Below, piece by piece: positions 45,823 through 55,202 of a stretch of DNA of 57,445 nucleotides. The stretch's first letter is position 1. The number at the start of each line of letters is the position of its first letter. The stretch is from Gammaproteobacteria bacterium (GTDB lineage Bacteria > Pseudomonadota > Gammaproteobacteria > Pseudomonadales > Oceanobacteraceae): NCBI GenBank assembly GCA_013373125.1, contig JABXIK010000043.1, forward strand, positions 1 through 57,445, read 5' to 3'. The position numbers and the translations under genes were made by a program. The notes beneath the pieces were generated by a model that searched no databases, was not told the DNA's origin, and worked only from the letters and a program-made list of their open reading frames with translations.

Positions 45823-45885
45823 ATGGGTATATTTCAGCAATCCTTCAATCTCTCTTATGTGTTGCATGCTTGGCGATGGCGCTAG
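45823..45885 (+). CDS. Candidate trpD leader peptide (attenuator)
   Basis: A 20-codon frame begins at ATG, with GGGAAA upstream, and ends His-Ala-Trp-Arg-Trp-Arg-stop, so two Trp codons lie three and one codons before the last sense codon. The pattern is that of a trp attenuation peptide. It has the same length as, and a matching C-terminus to, the frame ahead of trpE. Translation is inferred from position and composition. Confidence 0.75.
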   Translation: MGIFQQSFNLSYVLHAWRWR

Positions 45886-45912
45886 GGGCTCGACCCCCGA
45901 TTTATCTTTTTC
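45885..45912 (+). terminator. Candidate trpDC attenuator hairpin
   Basis: GGGG starting at the last base of the leader stop pairs with CCCC around a CTCGA loop, followed by GATTTATCTTTTT. The stem is short but GC-only. A ribosome stalled on the Trp codons would cover its 5' arm. Confidence 0.55.
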
Positions 45913-45939
45913 CCAATATTGAATAACAAGGATTAACCC

Positions 45940-46977
45940 ATGGATTTGAAACAAGCTTTAAACACAGTGGTTGCGCGTCAAGATTTAACCGAAGAACAAA
46001 TGATGGGCGTGATGAAAACCATCATGACAGGTCAAGCAACCGACGCTCAAATCGGCGGCTTTTTAGTGGCGCTGCGTATGAAAGGGGAAACCCTTGATGA
46101 AATCACAGGTGCGGCGAGAGTGATGCGTGAACTAGCCACGCCGGTTCACGTGAGTGATGCTCACTTGGTAGACACTTGTGGTACAGGTGGTGATGGCGCC
46201 AATATATTTAACGTCTCTACAGCGGCGGCTTTTGTGGTTGCGGCAGCCGGTGGCAAGGTGGCAAAACACGGTAACCGCAGTGTGTCTTCGACGACAGGCA
46301 GCGCCGATGTCTTAGAAGCGGCTGGTGTAAACTTGAACATGACCGCAGAACAAGTGACTCGTGCCATCAACGAAATTGGTGTGGGCTTTATGTTTGCACC
46401 AGGGCATCACGGTGCCATGAAACATGCCATTGGCCCTCGTAAAGAATTAGCCATGCGCACCATCTTTAATATGCTCGGCCCGATTACGAATCCGGCTAAT
46501 GTGCAAAACCAAGTATTGGGTGTGTTTAATGGTGACTTGTGTAAACCCCTTGCCGAAGTGCTGGGACGCTTAGGCTCTCAGCATGTGTTGGTCGTACACG
46601 CTAAAGATGGTTTAGACGAAATCAGTTTGGCCTCGCCAACTCGTGTTGCAGAATTGAAAGACGGCGCGGTTACCGAATACGAAGTGACACCAGAAGACTT
46701 TGGCATTAAGAGTCAAAGCCTGATTGGATTAAGCGTAGAAAGTGCCGAGCAAAGCTTAGCGCTAATCAAGGATGCTTTAAGTAAACGCGAAACCGAAGCG
46801 GGTCAAAAAGCGGCGGATTTAATTGCGTTAAATGCCGGTGCGGCTATTTATGCGGCAAACCTTGCGAGTGATCTTGCAGAAGGGGTATCCATGGCAGAAG
46901 ATGCGATTTCAACCGGTTTAGCCTTGGAAAAATTAAACGAATTAGCGGCCTTTTCCCGCGTGTTTCTAGACGCTTAA
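45940..46977 (+). CDS. trpD: Anthranilate phosphoribosyltransferase
   Basis: TrpD joins anthranilate to PRPP in the second step of Trp synthesis. The 345-residue product has the PRPP loop [17 protein letters not shown] (core GTGGDG), the [19 protein letters not shown] motif and [17 protein letters not shown], followed by [14 protein letters not shown]. It is separated from trpEG by 11 kb and has its own leader cassette. trpC follows 18 bases later. Confidence 0.97.
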   Translation: MDLKQALNTVVARQDLTEEQMMGVMKTIMTGQATDAQIGGFLVALRMKGETLDEITGAARVMRELATPVHVSDAHLVDTCGTGGDGANIFNVSTAAAFVVAAAGGKVAKHGNRSVSSTTGSADVLEAAGVNLNMTAEQVTRAINEIGVGFMFAPGHHGAMKHAIGPRKELAMRTIFNMLGPITNPANVQNQVLGVFNGDLCKPLAEVLGRLGSQHVLVVHAKDGLDEISLASPTRVAELKDGAVTEYEVTPEDFGIKSQSLIGLSVESAEQSLALIKDALSKRETEAGQKAADLIALNAGAAIYAANLASDLAEGVSMAEDAISTGLALEKLNELAAFSRVFLDA

Positions 46978-46995
46978 GGTTAAGTGGAAAGCAGT

Positions 46996-47790
46996 ATGAA
47001 TACTCCAACAATTTTGAAAAAAATCATTGATCGCAAATGGGAAGAAGTGAAAGAACGCTCTGCCCAAGTTTCTATTAATGAATTAGCCAATCAAGCCAAA
47101 TACTCTGATTTACCACGCGGCTTTAAACGAGCTATGGAAGCAAAAATTGCAGCAGGTCATCCTGCTGTGATTGCGGAAATTAAAAAAGCCTCTCCTAGCA
47201 AAGGGGTGTTACGTGAGCACTTTGTACCTGCTGAAATTGCTAAGTCTTATGAAGCCGCCGGTGCCGCTTGTTTGTCCGTGCTAACGGATAAAGACTTTTT
47301 CCAAGGTGGCGAAACGTATTTAAAAGAAGCCCGTGGTGCTTGCCAGTTACCCGTCATTCGCAAAGATTTTATTGTGGACCCTTACCAAGTGGTTGAAGCG
47401 CGAGCTATTGAAGCGGACTGTATTTTATTGATCGTGGCTGCATTGTCCGATGCACAAATGAAAGAGCTAAATGATTGTGCGTTAGAGCTAGGCATGGATG
47501 TGTTAGTGGAAGTGCATGACGAAGCCGAGTTTGAACGCGCCATGGATTTACCACCAAATATTTTGGGTATTAACAACCGTAACCTGCATACGTTTGATTT
47601 GACGCTGGATACCACGTTTAACCTATTGCCCCGTGTGCCGAAAGATACGTTATTAGTGACCGAAAGCGGTATCTTGGCCCCTAACGATGTGAAAGTGATG
47701 CGCGAGAAAGACGTGCACAGTTTCTTAGTGGGTGAAGCATTTATGCGCGCCGAGGACCCAGGTGCGCAATTGAAGACATTGTTCTTTTAA
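46996..47790 (+). CDS. trpC: Indole-3-glycerol phosphate synthase
   Basis: TrpC closes the ring to give indoleglycerol phosphate. The 264-residue TIM barrel carries [64 protein letters not shown] and VTESGI with the catalytic Lys and Glu residues in place. It is the single-domain form, not fused to TrpF. ATG 46996 is chosen by its match to the family start and a GGAAAG ribosome site; GTG 46984 would add four residues. A terminator follows. Confidence 0.96.
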   Translation: MNTPTILKKIIDRKWEEVKERSAQVSINELANQAKYSDLPRGFKRAMEAKIAAGHPAVIAEIKKASPSKGVLREHFVPAEIAKSYEAAGAACLSVLTDKDFFQGGETYLKEARGACQLPVIRKDFIVDPYQVVEARAIEADCILLIVAALSDAQMKELNDCALELGMDVLVEVHDEAEFERAMDLPPNILGINNRNLHTFDLTLDTTFNLLPRVPKDTLLVTESGILAPNDVKVMREKDVHSFLVGEAFMRAEDPGAQLKTLFF

Positions 47791-47808
47791 TTTTCTTTAA
47801 ACGTAAAA

Positions 47809-47841
47809 ATAAAAAACGCGGCAGAAGCCGCGTTTTTTATG
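47809..47841. terminator. Terminator after trpC, identical to one at 49505
   Basis: AAAAAACGCGGC and GCCGCGTTTTTT pair around AGAA; a 33-base string including the flanks recurs exactly at 49505-49537. It acts for both convergent neighbours. Confidence 0.9.
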
Positions 47842-47846
47842 CTTGC

Positions 47847-48485
47847 TCAGTAAGCCACACCAATGCGTTGTTTCGCATGTTGATTGGCTTCTAACTCATC
47901 GATCATGGCTTTGGCATAATCACTGACGCTGATGCGACTGTGACCGGAAGCATCCATTATTAGTTGATCGCCACCCACTCGGTATTCACCCAAACTCTCC
48001 CCAGGGAAGATCTCGGCGGCTGGACTGACGAATGTCCAATTTAATGGGCTATTTGAGGCTTTGAACGTGGCCAGTGCTTCACCTTGAGCGATGGCTTCCG
48101 CTTTGTACTCAGCTGGAAATTCCGGTGTTGAGATGAGCGTGACGTTGGGGGCCACTTCTAAAGAGCCCGCACCGCCCACCCAAAGAAGACGCTTGATGCC
48201 AATGTTAGGTAATTGGGTTAGTAAGGTGTTTGCCACTTGATTGACCATTTCATGATTGCCTTGAGCGCGACCACCGACGGAAGCGATCACAGCATCTGCA
48301 CCTTGTAACGCATTTTCCAGATTGGCATTTTGATCTAATAGATCCAACTGGCGAACATCAAATTCTGTGTTGTTGGCTTTGCTTGGGTCACGTACTAATG
48401 CAATCACGTCATGGCCGCGAGACTGGGCTTCATTGGCAATATGGCTACCGATCCAACCTGTGGCACCTAAAATAGCTACTTTCAT
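47847..48485 (-). CDS. NAD(P)-binding atypical short-chain reductase (NmrA/YwnB-like)
   Basis: The 212-residue protein has the dinucleotide loop VAILGATGWIGSHIA at residues 3-17, LVRDPSK after it, and ADAVIASVGGRAQG and LWVGGAGSL further on. This is the extended, atypical SDR type that often binds NAD(P)H as a sensor or reductase. No substrate can be assigned. It is divergent from a LysR gene that probably controls it. Confidence 0.85.
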   Translation of the reverse strand: MKVAILGATGWIGSHIANEAQSRGHDVIALVRDPSKANNTEFDVRQLDLLDQNANLENALQGADAVIASVGGRAQGNHEMVNQVANTLLTQLPNIGIKRLLWVGGAGSLEVAPNVTLISTPEFPAEYKAEAIAQGEALATFKASNSPLNWTFVSPAAEIFPGESLGEYRVGGDQLIMDASGHSRISVSDYAKAMIDELEANQHAKQRIGVAY

Positions 48486-48574
48486 GTTGTTACTCCTAAC
48501 TTTGTGGTTTTGTGTCTTAAAAGACGTTGAAGCTAGGTTAGTGGTTAATAAAAAAGAGATAAATTAGGATAATT

Positions 48575-48589
48575 GATATAGATTGTATC
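48575..48589. promoter_or_regulatory. Candidate LysR operator in the divergent gap
   Basis: GATA-TAGATTG-TATC is a short inverted repeat in the 129-base gap between the SDR and LysR genes, 26 bases before the LysR start. The match is weak. Confidence 0.35.
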
Positions 48590-48614
48590 CATATAGTTAT
48601 CTAATTGGTGGGAT

Positions 48615-49508
48615 ATGGATCGTTTAACTGCCATGCGTACATTTGTGGAGGTGGCTAAAACGGCAAGCTTTACTCAGGCTGCTGAGCATCTGGCCATGAG
48701 TCGTTTACAAGTGTCGCGTCATGTTCAAGAAATAGAGTCTTGGTTGCAACAGAGGCTGTTGCACCGTACCACACGCAAGGTGAGCTTAACCTCTGTGGGT
48801 GAAGATGTACTGAAACAGTGTGAGCAGATTCTGCATCAGGCGGGGGAGCTGGAGTCGCAAGCGTTACTGCAATCGCAGCAGCTAACAGGCAACATTCGCA
48901 TCGCCTCACCCATTGGCTTAGCACAAGGGTTGTTGCTAGATGTGATTGCCGGGTTCACGCAAGATCATCCACAGGTGAAGATTGATATACTGGCATCCGA
49001 TAGTTTGTCACAGCTGGTGGATGAGCGAATCGATATTGCGCTGCGTTACACTAATGAGCCAGACGAAAGTTTGATCGCGAGAAAATTATTGGCATTGGAT
49101 TCCGTCATTTGCGCATCTCCTGCGTATTTAAAACAACATGGCGAGCCCAATTCACCGCAAGAATTGGCGCAGCATAATTGTTTTATTCATCAGCAATACA
49201 AACAATGGCGTTTTGTTAAAGATAATCAGCACTATCCTGTGCAAGTGTCGGGTAACGTGAGTGCCAATGAATTAGGGACCTTGAGTCGTCTTGCGGTACG
49301 CGGTAATGGAATTGTTCTACTACCTTGTGATTTAGCGAATCCGCTAATCGAAGCAGGAAAGCTAACGCCAATTTTGTCTGCGTATACCTTGCCTTCCACC
49401 AATCTGTGGGCGGTGTATTTATCGAGAAGTTATCAATTGCCTGTGGTGCGACAATTCATTAACTATATTGCGAATAGTTGGAATAAAGACATTGTGAGAA
49501 TTCCATAA
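48615..49508 (+). CDS. LysR-family regulator, divergent from the SDR gene
   Basis: The 297-residue product has a LysR helix-turn-helix (FVEVAKTASFTQAAEHLAMS, then RLQVSRHVQEIESWLQQRLLHRTTRK in residues 8-55) and the periplasmic-binding-like effector domain. It belongs to the same CrgA-like branch as the regulator at 42980. It is divergent from the SDR gene and ends at a terminator identical to the one beyond that gene. Confidence 0.9.
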   Translation: MDRLTAMRTFVEVAKTASFTQAAEHLAMSRLQVSRHVQEIESWLQQRLLHRTTRKVSLTSVGEDVLKQCEQILHQAGELESQALLQSQQLTGNIRIASPIGLAQGLLLDVIAGFTQDHPQVKIDILASDSLSQLVDERIDIALRYTNEPDESLIARKLLALDSVICASPAYLKQHGEPNSPQELAQHNCFIHQQYKQWRFVKDNQHYPVQVSGNVSANELGTLSRLAVRGNGIVLLPCDLANPLIEAGKLTPILSAYTLPSTNLWAVYLSRSYQLPVVRQFINYIANSWNKDIVRIP

Positions 49509-49537
49509 AAAACGCGGCAGAAGCCGCGTTTTTTATG
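49505..49537. terminator. Second copy of the 33-base terminator
   Basis: Exact copy of the hairpin at 47809-47841; it separates the LysR gene from the convergent acyl-CoA dehydrogenase gene. Confidence 0.9.
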
Positions 49538-49557
49538 GGTGACTTGTAGAAAGAAGG

Positions 49558-50703
49558 TTAACCCAGTTCGGCACGGGCGACGATTTCTTTCATGATTTCG
49601 TTGGTGCCGGCGTAAATTTTTTGTACGCGGCTGTCAGCCCATGCGCGGCAGATCGGATACTCATTCATGTAACCATAACCGCCGTGTAATTGTAGGCACT
49701 CGTCCATGACTTTAAATTGCAAGTCGGTGGTAATTTGTTTAAGACCCGCTGCAGTTGGGATATCGAGCTTGTGGTCTAGGTGCAATTCTAAACAACGGTC
49801 TGTGTACACACGCAATGCGTTGGTTTCGGTGATGAGTTCAGCCATTTTAAAGCGCGTGTTTTGAAATTTACAAATTGGCTTACCAAATGCTTTACGTTCT
49901 TTGATGTAATCCTTCGTCCAGGCAATGGCGGCTTCACACGCGGCCACGGCAGTCAGTGCCACTAATAAGCGCTCTTGTGGTAATTCTTGCATTAAGGCCA
50001 TGAAGCCCGTGCCTTCAACACCGCCCAATAAATTCTCAGCAGGCACTTTCACATCGTTAAAGAACAGCTCGCTGGTGTCTTGCGCTTTCATGCCCGCTTT
50101 GTCGAGATTGGTACCTTTCTCAAAGCCTTCCATGCCGTCTTCAATTAAGAATAAGCTGATACCCGCGGCACCTTTAGTGGGATCGGTTTTCGCAACCACT
50201 ATCACTAAATCCGCCATTTGGCCATTGGTAATAAAGGTTTTGCTGCCGTTTAATACGTAATGATCACCGTTTTTAATGGCGGTGGTTTTCACGCCTTGTA
50301 AATCAGAACCGGCACCGGGTTCGGTCATGGCGATGGCGCCAATGTTTTCACCACTAATGAGTTTTGGAATGTACTTTTGTTTCTGCGCTTCTGTGCCCCA
50401 GTTGTTGATGTAGGGCATGACGATGTCACTGTGCAGTGGCCATCCAATACCAGAGCAACCTGTGCGTGAGATTTCTTCCATCACCACAGCGCTGTAACGA
50501 AAATCACAACCCAAGCCGCCATATTCCACCGGGGCTGTTGGGCACAAGAATCCCATCTCGCCGCCTTTGGTCCATAATTCACGACTGACTTGTCCGTCCT
50601 TTTCCCATTGGGCATGAAACGGGACGGCTTCTTTTTCAAGGAATTTACGTACGCTGTCGCGAAAACCTTCTAAATCACTGTCGAATAATGAACGTGGAAT
50701 CAT
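49558..50703 (-). CDS. Acyl-CoA dehydrogenase, long-chain-type
   Basis: The flavoenzyme makes the 2,3-double bond in an acyl-CoA. The 381-residue product has [18 protein letters not shown] and [18 protein letters not shown] of the middle beta domain and the C-terminal helical half with [19 protein letters not shown]. At the position of the medium-chain catalytic Glu it reads IYAGTNEIM, without Glu; a Glu in [11 protein letters not shown] near residue 246 matches the long-chain/isovaleryl-type base. Nearby AraC and CaiB/BaiF genes suggest a branched or long acyl-chain route. Confidence 0.92.
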   Translation of the reverse strand: MIPRSLFDSDLEGFRDSVRKFLEKEAVPFHAQWEKDGQVSRELWTKGGEMGFLCPTAPVEYGGLGCDFRYSAVVMEEISRTGCSGIGWPLHSDIVMPYINNWGTEAQKQKYIPKLISGENIGAIAMTEPGAGSDLQGVKTTAIKNGDHYVLNGSKTFITNGQMADLVIVVAKTDPTKGAAGISLFLIEDGMEGFEKGTNLDKAGMKAQDTSELFFNDVKVPAENLLGGVEGTGFMALMQELPQERLLVALTAVAACEAAIAWTKDYIKERKAFGKPICKFQNTRFKMAELITETNALRVYTDRCLELHLDHKLDIPTAAGLKQITTDLQFKVMDECLQLHGGYGYMNEYPICRAWADSRVQKIYAGTNEIMKEIVARAELG

Positions 50704-50858
50704 GGCAAACCTCGGTATTAAGAATTGTTATAGGGTGTGTCCGTGATTTCAGTGTGGCAGTGGAGTGGCGTGCTCTCAATGATCAAAACCACCAGATCAA
50801 GTGGCGCAATTTATATACACAAATGAATATTAAGCGGGTGCTTATTAGAAGAAAGCAC

Positions 50859-50878
50859 GCCGAGTGGGTTTACTCGGC
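50859..50878 (-). terminator. Terminator at the 3' end of the AraC gene
   Basis: GCCGAGT and ACTCGGC pair around a 6-base loop overlapping the AraC stop; on the minus strand a T-rich stretch (GTGCTTTCTTC) follows. Confidence 0.65.
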
Positions 50879-51895
50879 TTTGCAGGTTTCTTGAATTTCC
50901 CCAGCGCGATAATCTCCTGGGGTAACGCCAGTCCATTTTTTGAAGGCTCGGTGAAAGGTGCTGGGTTCGGTGAAACCCACTTTTAACGCGATATCATTAA
51001 TGCTGTATTTGTTCTCACTTAGATGACAAATGGCGAGATCGCGGCGCACCTGATCCTTAATGGCTTGGAAAGACGTGTCTTCTTCTTTCAAACGGCGACG
51101 CAAGGTTTGGGTCGAGGTGTTTAATTGATACGCCACACTTTCAAAGTCGGGCATTTCTAACTCGGAACTGACTTCCAAAATTCGGCGAATCTGCGCATTG
51201 ATGCTGGCGGTATTGTTGGGTTTTACCAAGAACACATACGGCGCTTCTTGCATGAGTTCGGGTAAGTCTTGGCGAGAGCGAATAATGGGTAAATCCAAAT
51301 CGCTTTTACGAAACCTCAGTAAGGTGCGCGGCTGATTGAATTTGTGCTCGCCATAGAAAAACAATTGGTATTCACCTGCGTGGTTAGGGCGAGCATAGGA
51401 GAATTCCGCCATTTTAATGGGGATACGTTTACCGGTTAACCAACAGCACAAGCGATGCCATAGCACGAGCTGGTACTCGGTCAGATAGTGATGTTTGTTT
51501 AAGCATTCATGGTGCTGATTCACCACTAATGCACCATCAAATTCGGTTTGTTCAAACTGGGTGTGGATGCCTAAATCAAACAAGCGATAGAAACGGGTGC
51601 CCATTTCTAAGGCTTCTCCTAGGGTAGAGCAGGGCAAAATCAGCTGGCAGAGGGTCTCAAAGCTGCCGGGTTTGCTGGGCTTATAATCGTGGCCAAGAAA
51701 TTCATCTTGTAACAGGTTCACCAGAATGCGCAGCAGTTTGGCCATTTTATCTGGGTACACTCGGGCCTTAGGTTCATGCAGGATTTCTAAGCCAATACCA
51801 GCTTGACGCAAGATGGTCTCTGCGTCGTGTCCTTGAGCTAAAGCCCCAGCCAAGGCGGCTCGAACGTAATGACTGGCAATGGTAGAGGTTTTCAT
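50870..51895 (-). CDS. AraC-family regulator with N-terminal arabinose-binding-like domain
   Basis: The 341-residue protein has a long N-terminal effector domain (residues 1-235, including PGSFETLCQLILPCSTLGEAL) of the OruR/ArgR-like type. The C-terminal two helix-turn-helix units follow: YQLNTSTQTLRRRLKEEDTSFQ and INDIALKVGFTEPSTFHRAFKKWTG (core FTEPSTFHRAFK). It is divergent from the CaiB/BaiF gene and upstream of the acyl-CoA dehydrogenase gene, so either could be its target. ATG 51895 is used; a TTG adds 14 unrelated residues. Confidence 0.9.
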   Translation of the reverse strand: MKTSTIASHYVRAALAGALAQGHDAETILRQAGIGLEILHEPKARVYPDKMAKLLRILVNLLQDEFLGHDYKPSKPGSFETLCQLILPCSTLGEALEMGTRFYRLFDLGIHTQFEQTEFDGALVVNQHHECLNKHHYLTEYQLVLWHRLCCWLTGKRIPIKMAEFSYARPNHAGEYQLFFYGEHKFNQPRTLLRFRKSDLDLPIIRSRQDLPELMQEAPYVFLVKPNNTASINAQIRRILEVSSELEMPDFESVAYQLNTSTQTLRRRLKEEDTSFQAIKDQVRRDLAICHLSENKYSINDIALKVGFTEPSTFHRAFKKWTGVTPGDYRAGEIQETCKAE

Positions 51896-52074
51896 ACAAC
51901 AACTGAACCCAAATTCACATGTGGCAACATCATACAAAGTCAGACCATTTGTGCAACTACTTCAAATCTGGCGCGGCTTGATGATTTTGGCCAATTTATC
52001 TGGTGTGCTCAGATATAGGCCTGAGATTTCAAGCCTGTTAAGGTGACTGAAAAGAACAATAAATTAGGTACAGC

Positions 52075-53244
52075 ATGTCAGCACAAGCCCTTTCAAAATT
52101 AAATATCTTGGATTTTTCCACTTTATTGCCAGGTCCATATGCCAGCTTGATGATGGCGGACATGGGGGCCAATGTATTGCGCATAGAAAGCCCCACCCGA
52201 CCGGATCTCGTCAGGGCATTGCCACCGCAAGATGCCAGTGGACAAAGTGCCGCTCATAGTTATTTGAACCGCAATAAGCAAGCCATTGCATTAGATTTAA
52301 AACAGCCAGCGGCGGTGGACATTGTTAACAAGCTTTTGGGGAAATATGACATTGTGCTGGAACAGTTTCGTCCAGGCGTGATGGATCGTTTAGGGCTGGG
52401 GTATGAGCAGCTTAAAGCCATTAACCCTCGTGTGATTTATTGTTCCATCACAGGTTATGGTCAGACTGGCCCACTCAAAGATAGAGCGGGTCATGATATT
52501 AACTATTTAGCCCTGTCTGGCGTGGCGGATTACAGTCGTCGCCAAGGAGAGCGTCCTGTGCCACAAGGTGTGCAAATTGCGGATATTGCTGGTGGCTCTC
52601 ATCATGCGGTGATGGGCATTCTCGCGGCCGTGATTGAACGTGAGCACACAGGTGTCGGTCAGCACGTAGATATCAGCATGACGGATTGTGCTTTCAGTTT
52701 AAATGCCATGTTTGCGTCGGGTTATCTTGGGGGAGAGGTTGAACCCCAAGCCGAGAGTACCATGCTCAACGGCGGCAGTTTTTATGATTATTACGAGACC
52801 AAAGATGGACGTTACATGAGCGTAGGCTCACTCGAGCCGCCATTCTTAATGCAGTTATGCCAAACATTAAACATTCAACAATATATCGGCAAAGCCGGCA
52901 GTCAAAAACCGCAAGATATTGCACAATTTAAAGCTGTGATGACAGAAGCGTTCTTACAGCAGGACTTCACATATTGGTGCAAGGTTTTTGCCGAATTAGA
53001 TTGTTGCGTAGAGCCTGTATTAACATTTTCTGAAGCCTGTCATACCCAGCAAGCACACTCTCGCCAGTGGACCAAGACAGCGCAGGGTAGTGGTATAGAG
53101 CAATTAAGCAATCCCATTATGAAAGATCATGAAATTCATAAAACCGGTGGCAAAATCGGCAGTGACAGTGTGCAGGTACTGCAAACGTTAGGTTTTAGTG
53201 AGTTAGAAATTGAGCAATTGAAACAACATAAAGTGGTTGGCTAA
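52075..53244 (+). CDS. CaiB/BaiF family protein, alpha-methylacyl-CoA racemase-like
   Basis: The 389-residue protein has the family front NILDFSTLLPGPYASLMMADMGANVLRIE and LDLKQPAAVDIV. The His in GHDINYLALSG (about residue 143) and the Asp in QIADIAGGSHHAVMG (about 173) are the racemase base pair seen in AMACR/MCR. It thus more likely epimerises 2-methylacyl-CoA than transfers CoA. That fits branched-chain lipid breakdown together with the acyl-CoA dehydrogenase nearby. Confidence 0.88.
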   Translation: MSAQALSKLNILDFSTLLPGPYASLMMADMGANVLRIESPTRPDLVRALPPQDASGQSAAHSYLNRNKQAIALDLKQPAAVDIVNKLLGKYDIVLEQFRPGVMDRLGLGYEQLKAINPRVIYCSITGYGQTGPLKDRAGHDINYLALSGVADYSRRQGERPVPQGVQIADIAGGSHHAVMGILAAVIEREHTGVGQHVDISMTDCAFSLNAMFASGYLGGEVEPQAESTMLNGGSFYDYYETKDGRYMSVGSLEPPFLMQLCQTLNIQQYIGKAGSQKPQDIAQFKAVMTEAFLQQDFTYWCKVFAELDCCVEPVLTFSEACHTQQAHSRQWTKTAQGSGIEQLSNPIMKDHEIHKTGGKIGSDSVQVLQTLGFSELEIEQLKQHKVVG

Positions 53245-53293
53245 TTAAAAACGAATGCTTTAGTCATAATTCTTAAATATAACTATTTTATTC

Positions 53294-53313
53294 TCCTCAA
53301 AAAAATTTGGGGA
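53294..53313 (+). promoter_or_regulatory. Hairpin covering the ribosome site of the lipoprotein gene
   Basis: TCCTCAAA pairs with TTTGGGGA (one G-T) around AAAA. The GGGGA in the 3' arm is the Shine-Dalgarno of the gene starting at 53321, so the hairpin could limit translation. Confidence 0.5.
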
Positions 53314-53320
53314 AAATAAA

Positions 53321-55156
53321 ATGAAACCTACCATTATGTCCGTCATGTTGGCGGCAGCATTAGCAACTATGACAGGTTGCGGCAGCGACGATAATAAAAA
53401 AGATAAAGACACAAATGTTATCAGCAAAGAATTTGATGGTGTTTCATTAAGTGTTGTCGGCACTTATGTGTCTGGTAACGACTTTGCTACTTCTTCCGCC
53501 GAAATCGTATCTTACGACACCACAACCGACCGTTTATATGTGGTGAATGCACAAGATCAAAGTGTGGATGTATTAACCTTCGACGCCCAAGGCAAACCAC
53601 AAAAAGACAGCACGATTAATTTACAAGTGGCAGCGGCTGATGCGGGTATTACCATTGGTGCCGCCAACTCAGTTGTTGCAAAAAAAGGCTTGGTTGCGGT
53701 TGCTATTGAAAATAGCAACAAGCAAGCCAATGGCATCATTGCGTTATATAACAGTGCAGATTTATCTTTAATTAATACCTATGCTGCTGGCGCGTTACCC
53801 GACATGGTTACCATGACTGCGGATGGAAAAATTATTCTCGTTGCTAACGAAGGTGAGCCAAGTGGTGATTACACAAATGACCCTGAGGGCTCTGTGACGT
53901 TAGTGAACTTAGCTGCCGGTACAGCGGATAACCAAGCGGTTGTAACGCAAATTGATTTCAATGATTTTGATGCCGGTCAGTCTCGTCATAATGAATTGAA
54001 CAGCGTACGTTTACCGGCACCACATGGTGCTAGCGTATCGCAAGATCTAGAACCTGAATACATCACGATTACCCAAGGCAATAAAGCGGTTGTGGCGTTA
54101 CAGGAAAACAATGCGTTTGCCATTATTGATATCGCCACTGCCAGTATTGATTCCATTAAAGGATTGGGTGTGAAGAGCTGGGCATCGGTTGCTGATGGCG
54201 GCCAAGGTTATGAGTTGGATTTAACCAACAAAGATGAAGTATTAAGTTACGCGAGTTACCCACAATTAGTGGGGTATTACATGCCAGATAGCTTAGCCAG
54301 TTTCTCTGTAAATGGACAAGATTATGTGCTGAGTGCCAACGAAGGAGATGGTCGCGAATACATTTATGAAGCGACACAGCAAACTTGTGACAATGCTGGT
54401 CACAGTTGGGATGGTAAGGAATACCAAGTGGGTGGCGAAGATGAAAATGCAGACAAATATGCTAACGAATTAGATGACTGTATTTCTTACACGGATGAAG
54501 CTCGTGGTAAAGATTTGAATGTAGATGCTGCCCACCCATTAATGAACGAAGCGGTTTACGGTGAAGAAGACACTATAGCTAATAAAAATGCCATTGGCCG
54601 TGTGAAAGTCGTAGCCGATAAAATGGATGTCGCGGCTAATGAAAATGTGTACACCTATGGTGCTCGTTCTTTCTCAATTTGGGATATGAATGGTAACTTG
54701 GTATTTGATTCGGGTGATGAGCTATCTAAGCACGCTAATACCACGAGCCACTTTAATACCAGTAATGACAATCAAGATAATGATGATCGTTCTGATGACA
54801 AAGGGGTTGAACCAGAAGCCATCGAAGTGGCAAATATTTATGAGCAGACGTTGGCCTTTATCGGCTTAGAGCGCCAAGGTGGTATCGCGGTTTATGATGT
54901 AACGGACCCTGCCAACGCTCAATACTTAACGTATTTTAATAATCGAAATTTTGATGAAAATATCTGTACTGTGGTCGATGGTACAGATTGTGATAATGAT
55001 GAATACAATGTGGCCGCAGGTGACTTAGGGCCTGAATCCATTGAGTACTTTAGCCGTGATGATAAATACTTTATTGCAGTGGGTAATGAAGTATCCGGAA
55101 CCACGACAGTTTATGCGATTAATCTAGAAGGTTTAAAAGACGTTAGCGCAAAATAA
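53321..55156 (+). CDS. Choice-of-anchor-I-type lipoprotein with beta-propeller-like repeats
   Basis: The 611-residue protein has a lipoprotein signal with lipobox MTGC near residue 20, then an acidic Lys/Asp linker and a long beta-rich domain. DTTTDRLYVVNAQDQSVDVL, PDMVTMTADGKIILVANEGEPSGDY, LEPEYITI and GVEPEAIEVANIYEQTLAFIGLERQGGI (cores VANEGEP and FIGLERQGG) match the choice-of-anchor I/phytase-esterase-like propeller family. The chain is rich in Asp and may bind calcium. Its anchor here is lipid, likely on the outer membrane. The function is unknown. Confidence 0.8.
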   Translation: MKPTIMSVMLAAALATMTGCGSDDNKKDKDTNVISKEFDGVSLSVVGTYVSGNDFATSSAEIVSYDTTTDRLYVVNAQDQSVDVLTFDAQGKPQKDSTINLQVAAADAGITIGAANSVVAKKGLVAVAIENSNKQANGIIALYNSADLSLINTYAAGALPDMVTMTADGKIILVANEGEPSGDYTNDPEGSVTLVNLAAGTADNQAVVTQIDFNDFDAGQSRHNELNSVRLPAPHGASVSQDLEPEYITITQGNKAVVALQENNAFAIIDIATASIDSIKGLGVKSWASVADGGQGYELDLTNKDEVLSYASYPQLVGYYMPDSLASFSVNGQDYVLSANEGDGREYIYEATQQTCDNAGHSWDGKEYQVGGEDENADKYANELDDCISYTDEARGKDLNVDAAHPLMNEAVYGEEDTIANKNAIGRVKVVADKMDVAANENVYTYGARSFSIWDMNGNLVFDSGDELSKHANTTSHFNTSNDNQDNDDRSDDKGVEPEAIEVANIYEQTLAFIGLERQGGIAVYDVTDPANAQYLTYFNNRNFDENICTVVDGTDCDNDEYNVAAGDLGPESIEYFSRDDKYFIAVGNEVSGTTTVYAINLEGLKDVSAK

Positions 55157-55171
55157 ACGGCAGTTTTACCC

Positions 55172-55199
55172 AAGCCCACAAGTATTAACTTGTGGGCTT
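55172..55199. terminator. Terminator between the lipoprotein gene and the UPF0178 gene
   Basis: A 12-base perfect stem (AAGCCCACAAGT / ACTTGTGGGCTT) around ATTA, followed by a T-run on the plus strand. It serves the lipoprotein gene and probably the convergent UPF0178 gene. Confidence 0.93.
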
Positions 55200-55202
55200 T
55201 TT

